From NCBI RefSeq assembly GCF_033297405.1, contig NW_026944234.1, positions 257,559 to 321,558 of the forward strand: DNA of 64,000 bases, read 5' to 3'. This document shows, piece by piece, positions 19,813 through 30,900 of the stretch; position 1 is the first letter of the stretch, and each line of letters starts with the position of its first letter. The notes beneath the pieces are model-generated. The model worked only from the letters and a program-made list of their open reading frames with translations. It had not been told where the DNA came from and did not search any database. The translations under genes were made by a program, and so were the position numbers. This stretch comes from Parathielavia appendiculata (Eukaryota > Ascomycota > Sordariomycetes > Sordariales > Chaetomiaceae).

Positions 19813-22682
19813 TTAGGCCCTGCTGGGCGGACCAGGGTGCGGTGCCGGGTCTGCACCCCTCCCCAAGCTCGAATCCTTGACCTGCGTGTAGGCCGCCTGC
19901 GAGGCATCCTTGGGCGTCAGCTCCAGGCACCAACCGATGATCTGCGGCGCCGGGATACGGATGGACAAGTACTCGCCCCGGTGAGCGACGGCCGCGGCGG
20001 TGCGATGCTCCTCTGAGCTTTCGGACTTGGACACGCTAAAGCACAAGAACCCGCCGCCCGCACTCATGCTGCGGTGCAAATCGTCAACCTGGGACGAGTC
20101 CCAGTCCTTGTCGCTGCGCAAGACGAGGTGGATGTCCTTTGCGACGACGAAGGCGGTCGGGTAGGATGGCAGCACGGAATTCCACGCGGGGCCGAGCTTC
20201 TTGGCTACCAAGCTGTAGTCGCCAGGTTCCGGGTTGAGAGCCTTGACGACGGCGTCGGGATCCATGGCGCTGATGGCGTCGACAGGGTGCGGTAGTAGTC
20301 TTCGTTGCGGCGCAGGACCGACCCGTCGAACCACGGCCTGTCGATGACCACCTTCATCGCGCGGAATCCCAGGCTGATCTCGCTTTTTCTTTAACAGAAT
20401 ATAAAGTTGTAAATACTGCACCAATAGTAGCTATTGTATAAGCAGCTACCCCTGAAAAACTAAATTGTCCAAAAGCAGATTCTAGAATAAAATCTTTACT
20501 ATAAAAACCTGTCATGAAAGGGAAAGCAACTAAACTTAGACTTGCTATCAACATAACTGAATATGTTGAAGGTAAATGATTTATTAATCCCCCATACATA
20601 CCGGTTGACGACGCTGATTTGTGGGATTCCTGCTTGTCTTCGCTTCCCGAAGCCGAGCCGAAGAAATCGACGCTCCAATCCATGTGAGATTGGAATACCG
20701 ACGCCATCGAGTTCTTCCACGTCGTCGCCGTGTCTAGTTTCCAGACTACCTCCTGCCACGTCGACGCAAACTGCTCCTTCCGCGGTAGAACGGGTTGAGT
20801 CGGGACCACGCGCGCGGGAAGACTGGTCGGCTTGGGCAAGACCTTGACCGTGGCAGGGGAGGTGCCCTCAGGGGAACCCTCGGGAACCGTGGCATCCGGG
20901 TCGGGCACGTGGACGTCAACGCCCAATGGATTATCTGAGGACCCGAGGATCTTGACGATATAGTCGATGTCGATGGTCAGCGAGGCGATGCGCTCCTGCA
21001 TGGTTGCCACGGCCGTTTTGGCGTCAGACCCTCGGCCCATGGCCGCCGCCAGCGACGCTCTTGCGAGCGCCTCTGATGCGCTCTGTAAGGCAGACTGGTT
21101 TTTGATACACTTTGCCATGCATGTCTCTGAGCTTGGTAAACTGCTCAGCGGTCAGTGGCTTCTGATTCATGACCTCGAGGGCGCCATTAAGATCGCCTCG
21201 CTCGATATCCTCCGCCACCGTGCTGCCCTTGCCCTTGTCGGGATTTCGCGCCTGAACATCAAAGTACATCTCGATAGCATTGATCGCCGTGTCCGAGTAG
21301 TTCTCGAGCATGGCATCGCGGGCCTGCAAGAAACTCGACCGCGCCTCGTCCACCTTGCGCTCGAGCGCCTCGACGTCCTGTTCGGCCGCCTTGAAATTGT
21401 TGAGGCGCTCGAGGAGGACGGCCCGCTCCTTTTGCTTCTCCATCAACTCCTCGCGTATCAGCGGCTCGCTCGCGAGATGGTCCTCGGGCTTGAATGCGGT
21501 GCTCAAGCTCCTGGCCCAGGTCGACAGGCTGAAGATGACCGGGTAGATGTCCTCGCTATCGTCAATGCTCCGCATGACGGACGCCAGCACGTTCTCCTTG
21601 GCCTTGAGCAGAGGATCGGAGGCTGAGCCGACATCGATCAAGCCCAAGAAGTACTTCACGCGGTGGTACTGGCCACGGACGACGAGCAGAGTCCAGATAC
21701 CCTCGAGACGGGCGTCGAAGATGGGTGCGTAGGTTGACAGCAGCCGGTTGTGATTGTCGATCTCGGTTGGTGTGGCCTTGGTCATGTCCTTGTGACGCGC
21801 CTTCACCTTGAATGTCGCCCAACGGAATCTCTGGGACTCGTACACGTCGAGGATCTTCTGGTAGAGGTCGACGCGCGAGATGGTGCGCAGGGGAGAGTCG
21901 AACGCATCATCAACGGTGTTGCTCGTGTTTCCTCCCTCGACGGGTTTGGCGGCGGCTGGTGGTGGTGGTTTGTGCTCGTCGTAGTCTGATGGGATATCGG
22001 CGAGAAGGTCCTCCCGAGGCGGCTCCCAGTCGACCACTTCCTCGAGGAGCCAGTCGTTGATCTTGTCTTGATCAATGTGGAGCTTCTCGAGGTTTGGGCT
22101 GGAGCCGCTCGTTGTTGGCACGAGGTTGAAAATGATTTGCTCGTAGACTTGAGAGAGCTGGTGTTGGGGATTGGTCAGGTCTGGCTAAGGTATCCTTTTT
22201 TCCTTTAAAACGCGGTCACATGGGTGAGGCTGGTACCTACTTTGGAACCGCTCGGCCCGGCCGAGATGTTCCCTAAGGTCATCAGATCGTTTGAAAGACG
22301 AAACTCGGCGTCGACAACCGTCTGAGGTTCGACTTGTTGGGCATCGATCCCATCGCTGCCGACATAGTCATAAGTACCCTTGTCGAGCACCCTCGCCGGC
22401 CATTCGAGCTGGAAGACCTCGCCCTGTCCCGTGGCAACTGCCCAATAATGTCCGCCATGTCTTGTCAGGTACGTAAGGTATTCAGCGTGACTTGGGAGTA
22501 GCTCGTGAACAAACTGCCGCCTTTGGCGACAGGTCGACTTGTAACTCTCGATACGTTTTGAAAAAGGGCAAAACAAAGCGCGGATTTGGCGTACAGTAGT
22601 CCCTCAGCCGGGTGAAGATTTGTTGCATCGGCGTGAAAGCCTCTGCCTTGAAAGGAACTGCCTTTCTGTCTTCGTCGCCCAT
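19813..22682 (-). pseudogene. conserved fungal protein gene broken by frameshifts and a mitochondrial DNA insertion
   Basis: The gene begins at 22682 (MGDEDRKAVPFKAEAF; MQQIFTRLRDYCTPNPRF). It changes frame near 22.53 kb and continues with HAEYLTYLTRHGGHYWAVA and VEPQTVVDAEFRLSNDLM. A clean 83-nt intron (22240-22158, GTAGGT..CCAG, CTGAC branch) joins it to KLSQVYEQIIFNLVPTT and a long exon with a coiled-coil (LLERLNNFKAAEQDVEALER). A one-base frame change near 21.11 kb leads to KCIKNQSALQSASEALARAS and a Pro-rich segment ending at SHKSASSTG. There an AT-rich mitochondrial insert begins (~20598-20388). After it the host resumes in another frame (EISLGFRAMKVVIDRPWF), shifts again near 20.29 kb (DAISAMDPDAVVKALNPEPG, PSYPTAFVVAKDIHLVL) and ends at 19813. 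The size would be roughly 900 residues. I recognise no named family, and it is not expected to yield its original protein. Confidence 0.75.
20388..20598 (-). other. nad5: NUMT: nuclear copy of a mitochondrial nad5 fragment
   Basis: A sharply AT-rich block of about 210 bp inside GC-rich coding sequence. Read on the minus strand it encodes about 68 residues of NADH dehydrogenase subunit 5 without stop: GGLINHLPSTYSVMLIASLS, then VAFPFMTGFYSKDFILESAF and VAAYTIATIGAVFTTLYSVK. Codons use A/T in third position, as fungal mitochondrial genes do. Borders are placed by the base-composition change and loss of nad5 similarity: upstream near the GTATGGGGGA side (20595-20600) and downstream after GTTAAAG (20386-20392). 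It is in the same orientation as the host gene. The insert reads on in the host frame from upstream, but downstream the host frame is lost at a TGA 11 codons later (20354). The intact frame suggests a recent transfer. An assembly chimera is the main alternative. Confidence 0.88.
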
Positions 22683-23243
22683 CTTCTAACTTGGTAACAC
22701 GACTTAGTCTTGGACGCTTGGTGAATCTGATGATTGCGTCTGTTACTGCTACAGCAAGTAGGCCGTTCGTTCACCGATTTGATTACCTGATGGCCCCTTT
22801 TGTAAATCTCCGCTACACACAGATGCCTGTCTCGCCTGGAGAGACCGCTCTATGTCTTGGTCACTCCATATGTTCGGTTTCCTTGGTTGGCCGTCGCCGC
22901 AAACGTGCATTATGACCTAGTATGGTGTGCTTGGTTGTCGCCGACGTGGTTCCATGGACCCCTCTTTTCGGTCTCAGACAGGTTTCTCAGGTCCCGACTA
23001 GTTAACGCCATGCATCGACTCGGCTGGCTGACGAGGCTCAGCTGCATGTACGTAGCAACGGGCTCGCGACTTATTCAAGCCATGCATCGATCGGGCTGGC
23101 TGAAGAGACTTCGCTGCGTCCCCGCAAGCACTGCCTGCCTGGTAATTAGTTCAAGTGACAGGCCGGTCGACATGAGACATCCGCTCATGAGGTCTTCATC
23201 TCAATCAACAAGACATTCTTTCTTGGACTAGCAACGATTCATC
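22683..23243. other. short spacer between two broken genes
   Basis: Contains the 72-bp-spaced direct repeat listed separately; no gene otherwise supportable. Confidence 0.4.
23006..23118 (+). repeat. imperfect direct repeat, two ~40-bp units 72 bp apart
   Basis: Units at 23006-23046 and 23078-23118 both read roughly GCCATGCATCGA..GGCTGGCTGA and continue with similar sequence. In one open frame they give AMHRLGWLTRLSC and AMHRSGWLKRLRC. The period of 72 is a multiple of three, so the frame is kept. Confidence 0.6.
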
Positions 23244-24755
23244 TTGTCTTTCGTCTTGGGCATAGACGGCACAATGACGCACAATAAAGGAGCCAAAATC
23301 AAGGTTCCCGCGCCGGACAGATGGCAGTACCCTGGAATGGTCAGCCAAGAAGATGACCCTTATATAACCTGGGAGCTACGACATCCGGGCACTGAGAACT
23401 ACGTCGGCGTCACTCCGCCCGAATTCATCAACGAATTATCGCAGACCCTTTGGGAGCATAGCACCCCGGAGGACAGCAGAGTAGATGGGAATACTCGGAT
23501 CACGCAAATCCCGGCGGCCAAGTCGAGCAGAGCAGACGGGTATCCGTGGGTTGTCCACCTTCCACGCGAGAAACCTCCTGGAATCGAGTTCCTACCAATA
23601 GCCCTGGAATAATCCGAGCTTCAACTACATGATTCCGACAGCGTGGAACAAGGGGACTGCGTGGTTCGTTCGCGGAGTCAGCAACGATGACAAGGCACCC
23701 ATCTACCTGATGACAGCGGCACACAACTTGGTCAAGCAAGTTTCTCGGAAGATAGACGCCTGGGGACGCCCGCTGGATAGGAGTGCCATCAGCCAGGGCC
23801 TGACTTGGCCACCGGAAAAGCCGTGGCCTGACCGGGGCCTAAGTTTTCCACCCATCAACAAGAAGTTTGCCCTGAAGACGTGGCCCTACAAAGGAATGCT
23901 CAAGGGCCGGGCCCGCGCCGATGCCGTTCTCATTGTCTCTGAGAGACGAGAGACCGTCAAGCCGGCCAGGAGTACAGGCGCTTCGTGGAATGGGCGGACA
24001 AGGCTTGCATCCCACTGCAGTTCCTTAAGGATCCTCACGGACACCGTCTCGATATCGCCGCTCTCCGACTGCACAAGGCCTTCCCTGGCGACTTTCCATC
24101 CGACGTGCTCAGCGCTGCACCCTACATTCACTCCCTGCCGCTTGGATTCAAGACGCATTCTAACGCGTTCTTCATGGGAGTCGGTATTCTGGGATCCCTC
24201 GACAAGTTCATTGAGAAGGGCGGGGTGTATATACTTCGGGATCCAGCTCACAGAAACCAACATGCGGCAGAAACCAACGCCATGACCGTCTTTGACTTTC
24301 GCTCATGGGGCACCATCGAGTTACCCGAGTGGCCGGGTTATCGTCCGTCTCTACCTGGCCTGGGTTATGTCCAGCCATATACGTCCGAGGGCGTGGAGAT
24401 ATTCAACGGGACGCTCGTTCACCGACTTCCCAACAAGAGAATGCGCCCCGGGGTTTCCAACGGACCGGGCATCTGGGGCCTTGTGCTGAAGAATGGCGAG
24501 GGTGAGGTGGTTGACAAGCTTGAGATGGCCGTTTGCTGTATGGTCATCGAGGACGAGGATCCCGTTGAGCAGGGCTCTTATAAGAGCGGAGGCGCCATAT
24601 TTTCATCCACAGCCATGGCGCCAGGCCCCAACATCAAGGCAGCGGACCCGGCCGTGCTTCTGAGACAGCTGGGGGCGGAGGATTTGAAATGGCAGTCTGT
24701 CACGTTTGGCGACCACCAGTTATGCAATTATCCCGGGAGCTCGCTGAATAGGTAG
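23244..24755 (+). pseudogene. trypsin-like protease-type gene with two frame breaks
   Basis: Three consecutive open frames read as one protein. The first (23244-23612) starts MSFVLGIDGTMTHNKG and contains GTENYVGVTPPEFINELSQ. A frame change near 23.60 kb leads to WNNPSFNYMIPTAWNKGTAW and YLMTAAHNLVKQV. A second near 23.95 kb leads to QEYRRFVEWADKACIPLQF, DPHGHRLDIAALRL, PGVSNGPGIWGLVLKNGEG and a stop at 24755. TAAHN resembles the catalytic-His motif of trypsin-like serine peptidases and LDIAALRL the catalytic-Asp motif. A Ser in GVSNGPG could be the nucleophile, but the GDSGGP motif is absent, so the family call is tentative. Neither break has usable splice sites that I can see. Expected length is ~500 residues if intact. 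Confidence 0.55.
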
Positions 24756-26018
24756 ATGAATAGACCGTGACCTGCGCACGCATCGCGGATTTCCAGACAG
24801 CTACCTTTCGAGCCGTCCACTCTGCCGCCCTTTCTCTCTGATGCTGAAGTCATAGATGGTAGGTCAAGGAGCCGGGACGACTCAATAGGAGCAGAGAGAC
24901 TGGGAAAACAAAGCCATCTCCCAGACATATTCAGTGTCAGGCCATCATACCTTGCCCACTGGCTGCTCTGTGCGTGGGTACGGGCACGTAGCCATGAACT
25001 CAGGCCGGCCGGCCCTGCCTGGATGCAGGCCTTGGGTGCGGGGCCGGGTCGGCTGTGAAACGTTGCGGTAGCCATGTTCTTCATGCGAGAAGGGCAAAAG
25101 ACCTGGACGAGTATGGTGTGGTGGGTGGATCAAGAGGATCTGATTCCGGTTGGAGATATCGACGATCTCGAACTCTGCTGCCCGCTGATAACGCAGAGGT
25201 GCTTGTGGGCTGTTAGAGTTTTCTGCAGAAGCCATTCTACTCTGCGGCGAAGTCATGCTGCGGAGCCATGGCGCCCCATTCATACGGGGCAAGGCGAGTT
25301 CTCGGGCGAGCGACTTTATGAGCCATACCGTGTTGTTTTGGGCCACTGGGAAGCCAACCAGGAAGGCATCCCGGGGTCTCACCATACGTTGAAGCCAGCT
25401 CCTTGGGCCAGCTCCTTGGTAGCATGTCCAAGAAGCTGGCGGAGCATCTCGGGGCCGCATGTCTGGCTGCCAAGGCAGAGGGGGAGGCCGTCAAACCCAC
25501 AAGGCCGTCGTCGTCTCTCACATGCAGCCACACGTGTCAGCATCAAGCTAGGTTTAGTCCGGAGGCAGCTGTTTCGCGTGTGGTGTCCTGGTTGACGCGT
25601 CGAGTTTGTCAGAGGTCCGTGGCGTGTTATTCGTCCATCCGCGGCACCGCGGTACCCAGGAGAACGGTATAAGCGCCGTGCTGGGCCCGTTCGCCGGCCG
25701 TTGGTTAGAGTAAGCGCTTATATGCACGTCGCCACGACTTCATTCGTTCTCCAACATCGTACCTCCCTTCATGGCACTGCGACCCTATCGGCCACCTGCA
25801 AAATGCCACTCTGTAGGCACATATTGGGTATGAGATGCAAGCCTCAAGAACGGGGCTTGCAGCGGAGCTGATCTACCTGCGAATGCCGCGATATCAAGTT
25901 TGAGTGATAAGACTGGAACCTGCCTTTTCGGAGTCCTTGATCGTGAGCGCAAACTCGCTGCAGCAGTTAAAGATCAATGGTGGCTTGCATACTGCGGTTG
26001 TGAACGGAACTATCGAAC
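24756..26018. other. intergenic
   Basis: Open frames on both strands show no motif. A missing 5' exon (signal peptide) of the following membrane-protein gene could lie here but was not found. Confidence 0.35.
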
Positions 26019-27024
26019 ATGGCGATCCGAGGGCGGGTAAGTGGCCAACAAACGACAAGACGGAGCCGCAAAAACGACAACGCGGAAGATATCCAGAGAC
26101 AATACTTGTGGAATGCGCCCAACGGGCAAAGACCAGATTTTTCCGAGACATATCGGCACGGCGACGAGATACTCATCTCGTGGAACGCCCTCAACAACAG
26201 CATCTACGACCTCTGGCTGACCAGCTGGGCCATTGACCCGGACCCAGTGGCACTCTGCCTGGCAAGTAAGTGACCGGAGAACATACCTTCCACCTTACCT
26301 TCACGGAGCAAGGTTCACTAACATGGCCAAAGGGGCAGTGAACCTCTCCCACGACGGCAACCTCAAACTCGTCACCTCGGACCCGCCAACAGTCCAGCTC
26401 GCCAGCGAGACAAAATATGTGCTTCGCTTCAAGCCGCCGACGGGTCAAGGGGACTTCGTCGCGTCAGACCCGGATCTGACGAGTCCGGGCTTCTTGCTCG
26501 TCGAGCCAGCCGTCAGCCCGAACGCTGTGTCCAGCAATGTTACTGCCACGGCAACACCATCCCCGACGCGGCCATCCAGGGAGGTAGCCACCACAACCAC
26601 CTCCACCATCACCACATCGGGTCCAGACCCAGACGAGCGAATACCAGATTGGTCGCCCGGCACCGCAGCCGGGTTAACCATCGGGCTGATACTGGTCGTG
26701 GCGTTACTGGTAGCCATGGAGGTGGCCTATCTCATTTGGTGGCGAAAGCGGCGGCGCGGGGCGGGGGAGGACGGGAAGAAGACATTGTCATCGTCATTGT
26801 CGTCGTCATTGTCGTCGTCGGGGTCGTCGATAAGTTGGAGGAAGTTGAAGCGCTTCGGGGAGGGCGACCGCGGGCTGTTCGTGGAGGTGGACAAGGCGTC
26901 CCCGGAGCTGCCGGGCGACTCGACATGGAGCCAGAGGCTGGTGCACGAACTGCAAGGATCGGGGTTGGGGAGGACGCCGACGATAAACAGCTCGTTGGCC
27001 GAGTTGGAGGCTGGGAGGGGGTGA
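26019..27024 (+). CDS. single-pass membrane protein with extracellular beta-rich domain, 5' end uncertain
   Basis: Exons 26019-26265 and 26333-27024 join across a 67-nt intron (GTAAGT..AAAG, CTAAC branch) to give at least 312 residues. The extracellular part shows FSETYRHGDEILISWNALN, IYDLWLTSWAIDPDP, AVNLSHDGNLKL and SETKYVLRFKPP; this order is common in uncharacterised fungal surface proteins. A Thr/Ser/Pro-rich stalk follows, then one membrane helix (AAGLTIGLILVVALLVAMEV) and a basic stop-transfer KRRRG. The cytoplasmic tail begins with a Ser-rich repeat (SSSLSSSLSSSGSS). A signal peptide would be expected but none is visible at the Met at 26019, so the true start is probably in an unseen upstream exon or has been lost. 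Function is unknown; a sensor or wall-associated role is only a guess. Confidence 0.6.
26784..26830 (+). repeat. Ser-codon 12-bp tandem repeat
   Basis: TCATCGTCATTG-type units repeat with slight variation, encoding SSSL repeats in the cytoplasmic tail of the membrane protein. Confidence 0.6.
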
Positions 27025-27985
27025 GAGCGGCTGTCGCATTCGTTCCAACGGGTTCCGATACTTTGCGTCATGTCAGCATGCCGTACCGAGTATCGCTTCC
27101 ATCCCTTCCGAGTCTGATTGATTATGGTTAGGTGATGATGCATGATTGTTGATGCCATTGTCCAAGCCAAAGCTGTACACTGTTCTCCCGGTGCCCCCGT
27201 ACATGTAAGCAAGGAAACGTTATTTTCCTCGGCCTGACCGAAACGGCTGCCTTGGGTAACGTAATGAAGAGAACATTTATTGAGGTTGAAGAACCGCAGA
27301 ACTGGTCGCCTGACCGAAATTGCAGAACGAGCTGGAAGGCCAGTGTTTCGGACGTATGAACATGCGCTGGGTTCCTGTTAGCAAAGCGCCTCGCTTGCAA
27401 CAAGCGATTCTGTTAGTAAGTACCAGCGTTATCGATAGCGAGCAGTTCGCTTAACCTTGGCGGACGAGTGCCCCGCCTGCTTGATCTGAATTACTGACTG
27501 TTTGAGCTGGGCCCAAGCTTCTCTGCTGCCGTCATCATGGTTCCCCAGCCTTCCATTCATGTCGCATCGCCCAGATTGCCCTTCAAAAACGTTGCCCTCC
27601 TGTGTCAGCAATTCGGTTGCGCTGGCACTGGTTCCTGCCGGCCGACTTTTTGTCTTTTTCTCCTCATTACATTCTTTTTTCCCAGAGATTTCCTCTCCTC
27701 CATTCTCTTCAGCAGACCTGAGACTCCAAAAACTCGCGTCTTGTTCTTTGTTGAACGTGCTCGTGCCCCGTGCCCGTGCTCGACCCGTTTATTCCGAGCG
27801 TTTGTTTTGAACAGACTTTTTGCATCACCCCGAGACTCCGACTCCGTTTGCATCCAAGTCCATGCGATTAAGACCCATCTACCCTTTGCATCCATCTTTC
27901 GTCGATTTTAAACTCCCGCCATAAAAGGTTTCAAAGCCGACACCGACTTCTTCCGCCTGTATCGAGCCCCGCAACGCCGGTCGCG
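27025..27985. other. intergenic, pyrimidine-rich promoter of the TCP11-like gene
   Basis: 27.64-27.92 kb is markedly C/T-rich on the + strand, typical of fungal promoters near the transcription start. No gene seen. Confidence 0.5.
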
Positions 27986-30900
27986 ATGCGGCGCCCTTCC
28001 CTCGACCTGAGCGAGCCCGCTCGAAACCTGGATGAGTCCAACGGGCTAACTGCTGGCGACACGGCCCATGCTACTGCAGACCGCGCCCTCTCGCCGCCCG
28101 GCGAAGAGATGGAGCTCGTGGGTGGCGAGGGAGAGGAGGAAAACGCAAGGGTCTACACTCCGCCTCCTCATATCACCGCCCGCCTGTTCTACCGCGCTAC
28201 CAACCAGACCCGCCGCGGAGACAGCGCCGCGTCGTCCCGCCGCAACAGCATATCTTCCGCACACTCTCGCTCGTCCCATGGGCACGGCCGCAATGGGGGC
28301 CCACAGAGCAAGTACATTGCCCAGCACCTCCGCAGGGCTTCGATCCTCGAGGATCGAAAGGCACGGTTGGCCGACCGTGCTGCACACGCCGAGAAGGTGC
28401 GCCTGCGGGCTGCCCTTGCCAAAGCCGCTACAAAGAACACCAGCGCAAGCGAGGAGCGGGCTCTGGCCGCTGCCCAAGCACGCGAGCGTAACCTGGCCGA
28501 AATTGCTGCCGCCTGTGCCGAGGAGGTCAGGCGGGCCAAGGCTGTGGCCGAGAGCATGAAGGAGAAGCGGGAACAGGAGATTCGCAAGATGAAGCTGCAG
28601 ATGGAGGAACGGCTTGCCGAGGCTGAGAGGAGGCGAGAAGAGCTGCGTAGCCGAAATGCTGCAAAGGGCAAGGGCAGGGAACGGGGCCAGAGCCTCGGAA
28701 TCCGCAAGCCCACCTCAGTTGAGGTCATGCCTGAGGTCAAGGAGGTTAAGGAGCAGGAACCCAGCCCGCTGACCGAAGAAGAGGCTGCTTCGAGGATACA
28801 ATGGTGGTGGAAAGCCAGGAAGAGGAAGCAGGCTGTTGCCGAGTTTTCGGCTCTGGGCTTGTCCCTGGATGCTGTTCGAGAGACGTCGTTTGACGAGGTC
28901 ACCATGCTTCTCTCTCAAGAGAGCGTGCTGGTACTGACGACACGGATCCTCCGCATCTGTGGGCTCAACGAGGGCGCGCCGGGCTCTGTCGAGGAGATGG
29001 CCGCAGTGCGGTCTTTCCTCAGCGCCTTTCTCATCCTAGGCCATCCATCACAGGTTCTCAGCAATAAGGATGAAAAGGATATCCCCGGAGATGCAGGGCC
29101 GAGCCAGGCGAAACCTATGCCCAAGGATAATCTGGCCAACCCGCAATCTCAGGAACTGGTTGGCAAAGCTAGGGATTTGCTGGTTCTGTTCGAGAACATC
29201 CTCGGACGACTGACCGCTTTCAACAACTTCACGCCGCCTCCAGCGCTTCTGTCAGCCTTCCCCGAAGTCTACGCTACCTTTTACAATGCGTTGATTGCGT
29301 GGAAGGCACGCGACTCCAGTTCTCTTGTGGACCTGATGGTCATGCAGTTTGTCGAGCTGGATGCCATTTGGGAGTCTGTTAAGGACACGACGGACGGTTC
29401 AGTCGACCAGGTCTACAAGGAAAGCATCCGGAACAACCAGCTGCTGCTGTTAGTGAGGATCAAAAAGTTAGCTGGCCCAGCCAAGGGTAAACAACTCGTT
29501 GCGGATGCCGTGAAGGCAGCGCGCAAAGCAAGGGTCAAGAAGCCTGTTGGCGACACCAAGCCGCGTGTGGCGGACCACACCGTCACGGAGACGGCAATGG
29601 GGGTCTTGGGGGTGGAAGAGAGCCGTGAGGACCCATCACAAACGCAGACGCCAACGCCTCCATCGACGCCCTCGAAGAAGCCTGAGCCATTTAAGGTCAG
29701 CATCGTGGTGCCTAGCGGGAAGAGTCTGCTGCCGGATAACAGAATCGTTGTCCATGAGCTGGCCATCAACAAGGAGTTCCGCACCGAGCCCCACGAGTAT
29801 CACCAACAGCAAGAACATCTGCTTGCTCCGCTCTTCCAAGAGATGCGATCGACGATGCAGGAGCACAACCAGGATGCTCACTTCTTCCTGCTATTGCAGG
29901 TTGCCGACCTTGTCCGAGAGAAGCTGCAGCGCCTCGTCAAACCCGGCAACTCGATGCATACCTTCATTGGAGAACTATTGGATACCGATATTGCGAGGCG
30001 CCAGTTCACCATGGGCAGCTTCTCTTACGAGAAATTCTTCCAGGCGATGGGTTCCCTGCTGCCAAAACTCTGTGCTCCGGTCCGGGATGACGAGGTCAAA
30101 GTGCTGGTCGAAGAGAAGCTAAGCCACGGCAGTTATGTTGATCGACTGGAGGCGCTGAACAGTTTCATCGACGTCATGCTCAGCGACTACGCCAACTATC
30201 TCCTGCAGCTCGCAGCGCCACGGCTCATCGAGCAGGCGGCCTCATACGAGGCCAAAGCCTTCGCTGCCGACGTCGAGTCCGGCAGGTACGATCTCTCTGC
30301 CGCGACCGAGGCTTGGCGTACTGCGCGTCAGAAGGTCTTCGGCGAAACATCCCGCCGTGACCCAGAGGGTATCAACCACCCATCCTCCCGGCCAACGGCA
30401 AACCGCATTTATGCGCAACTCCTTGTGGATCTCTTCACGCAACTGTCGCCCATCGCACGGGACGAAATCCCCCAGATGCTCCTCCTCGATCACAAACGCA
30501 TCCTCGAAGCAGGCCACCTCACCCGCCGCATCATCACGGTTGGCGCCATTCTCCTGCAATGCAAGAACCTTCTCAAGCGCGATGTCCGCGCCCCGTGGAA
30601 GACCGAAGCCCAGCGCATCCTTGCCGTGCTCGAGAAGGCCGACGACCCGCGCGGCGACATGACGGCTGACGCTGCCGCCGAGGGCATCATGGCTGCTCTT
30701 GAGGCGGGGCGGTCCATGCCCGCCGCAACCAGACAGCACCTTCGCGGGATGGTCAATAAGTTCCTGGCTGCGAGCGCCGAAGTAGCATCTAGTAAAGAGC
30801 AGGATGCGGAGGTAAGGGAGCCCGTCCTGAGGCTGCTGCTGGGTAGGCTGCGCGGGCATATCCTTGCGCGAGTGGCCGCGCCCTCGGCAAGCGAGAAAGT

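Noticed and set aside
19813..22682. RIP (repeat-induced point mutation) as the cause of gene decay
   Set aside because: The visible lesions are indels and an insertion rather than dense C-to-T changes; a RIP index could not be computed here.
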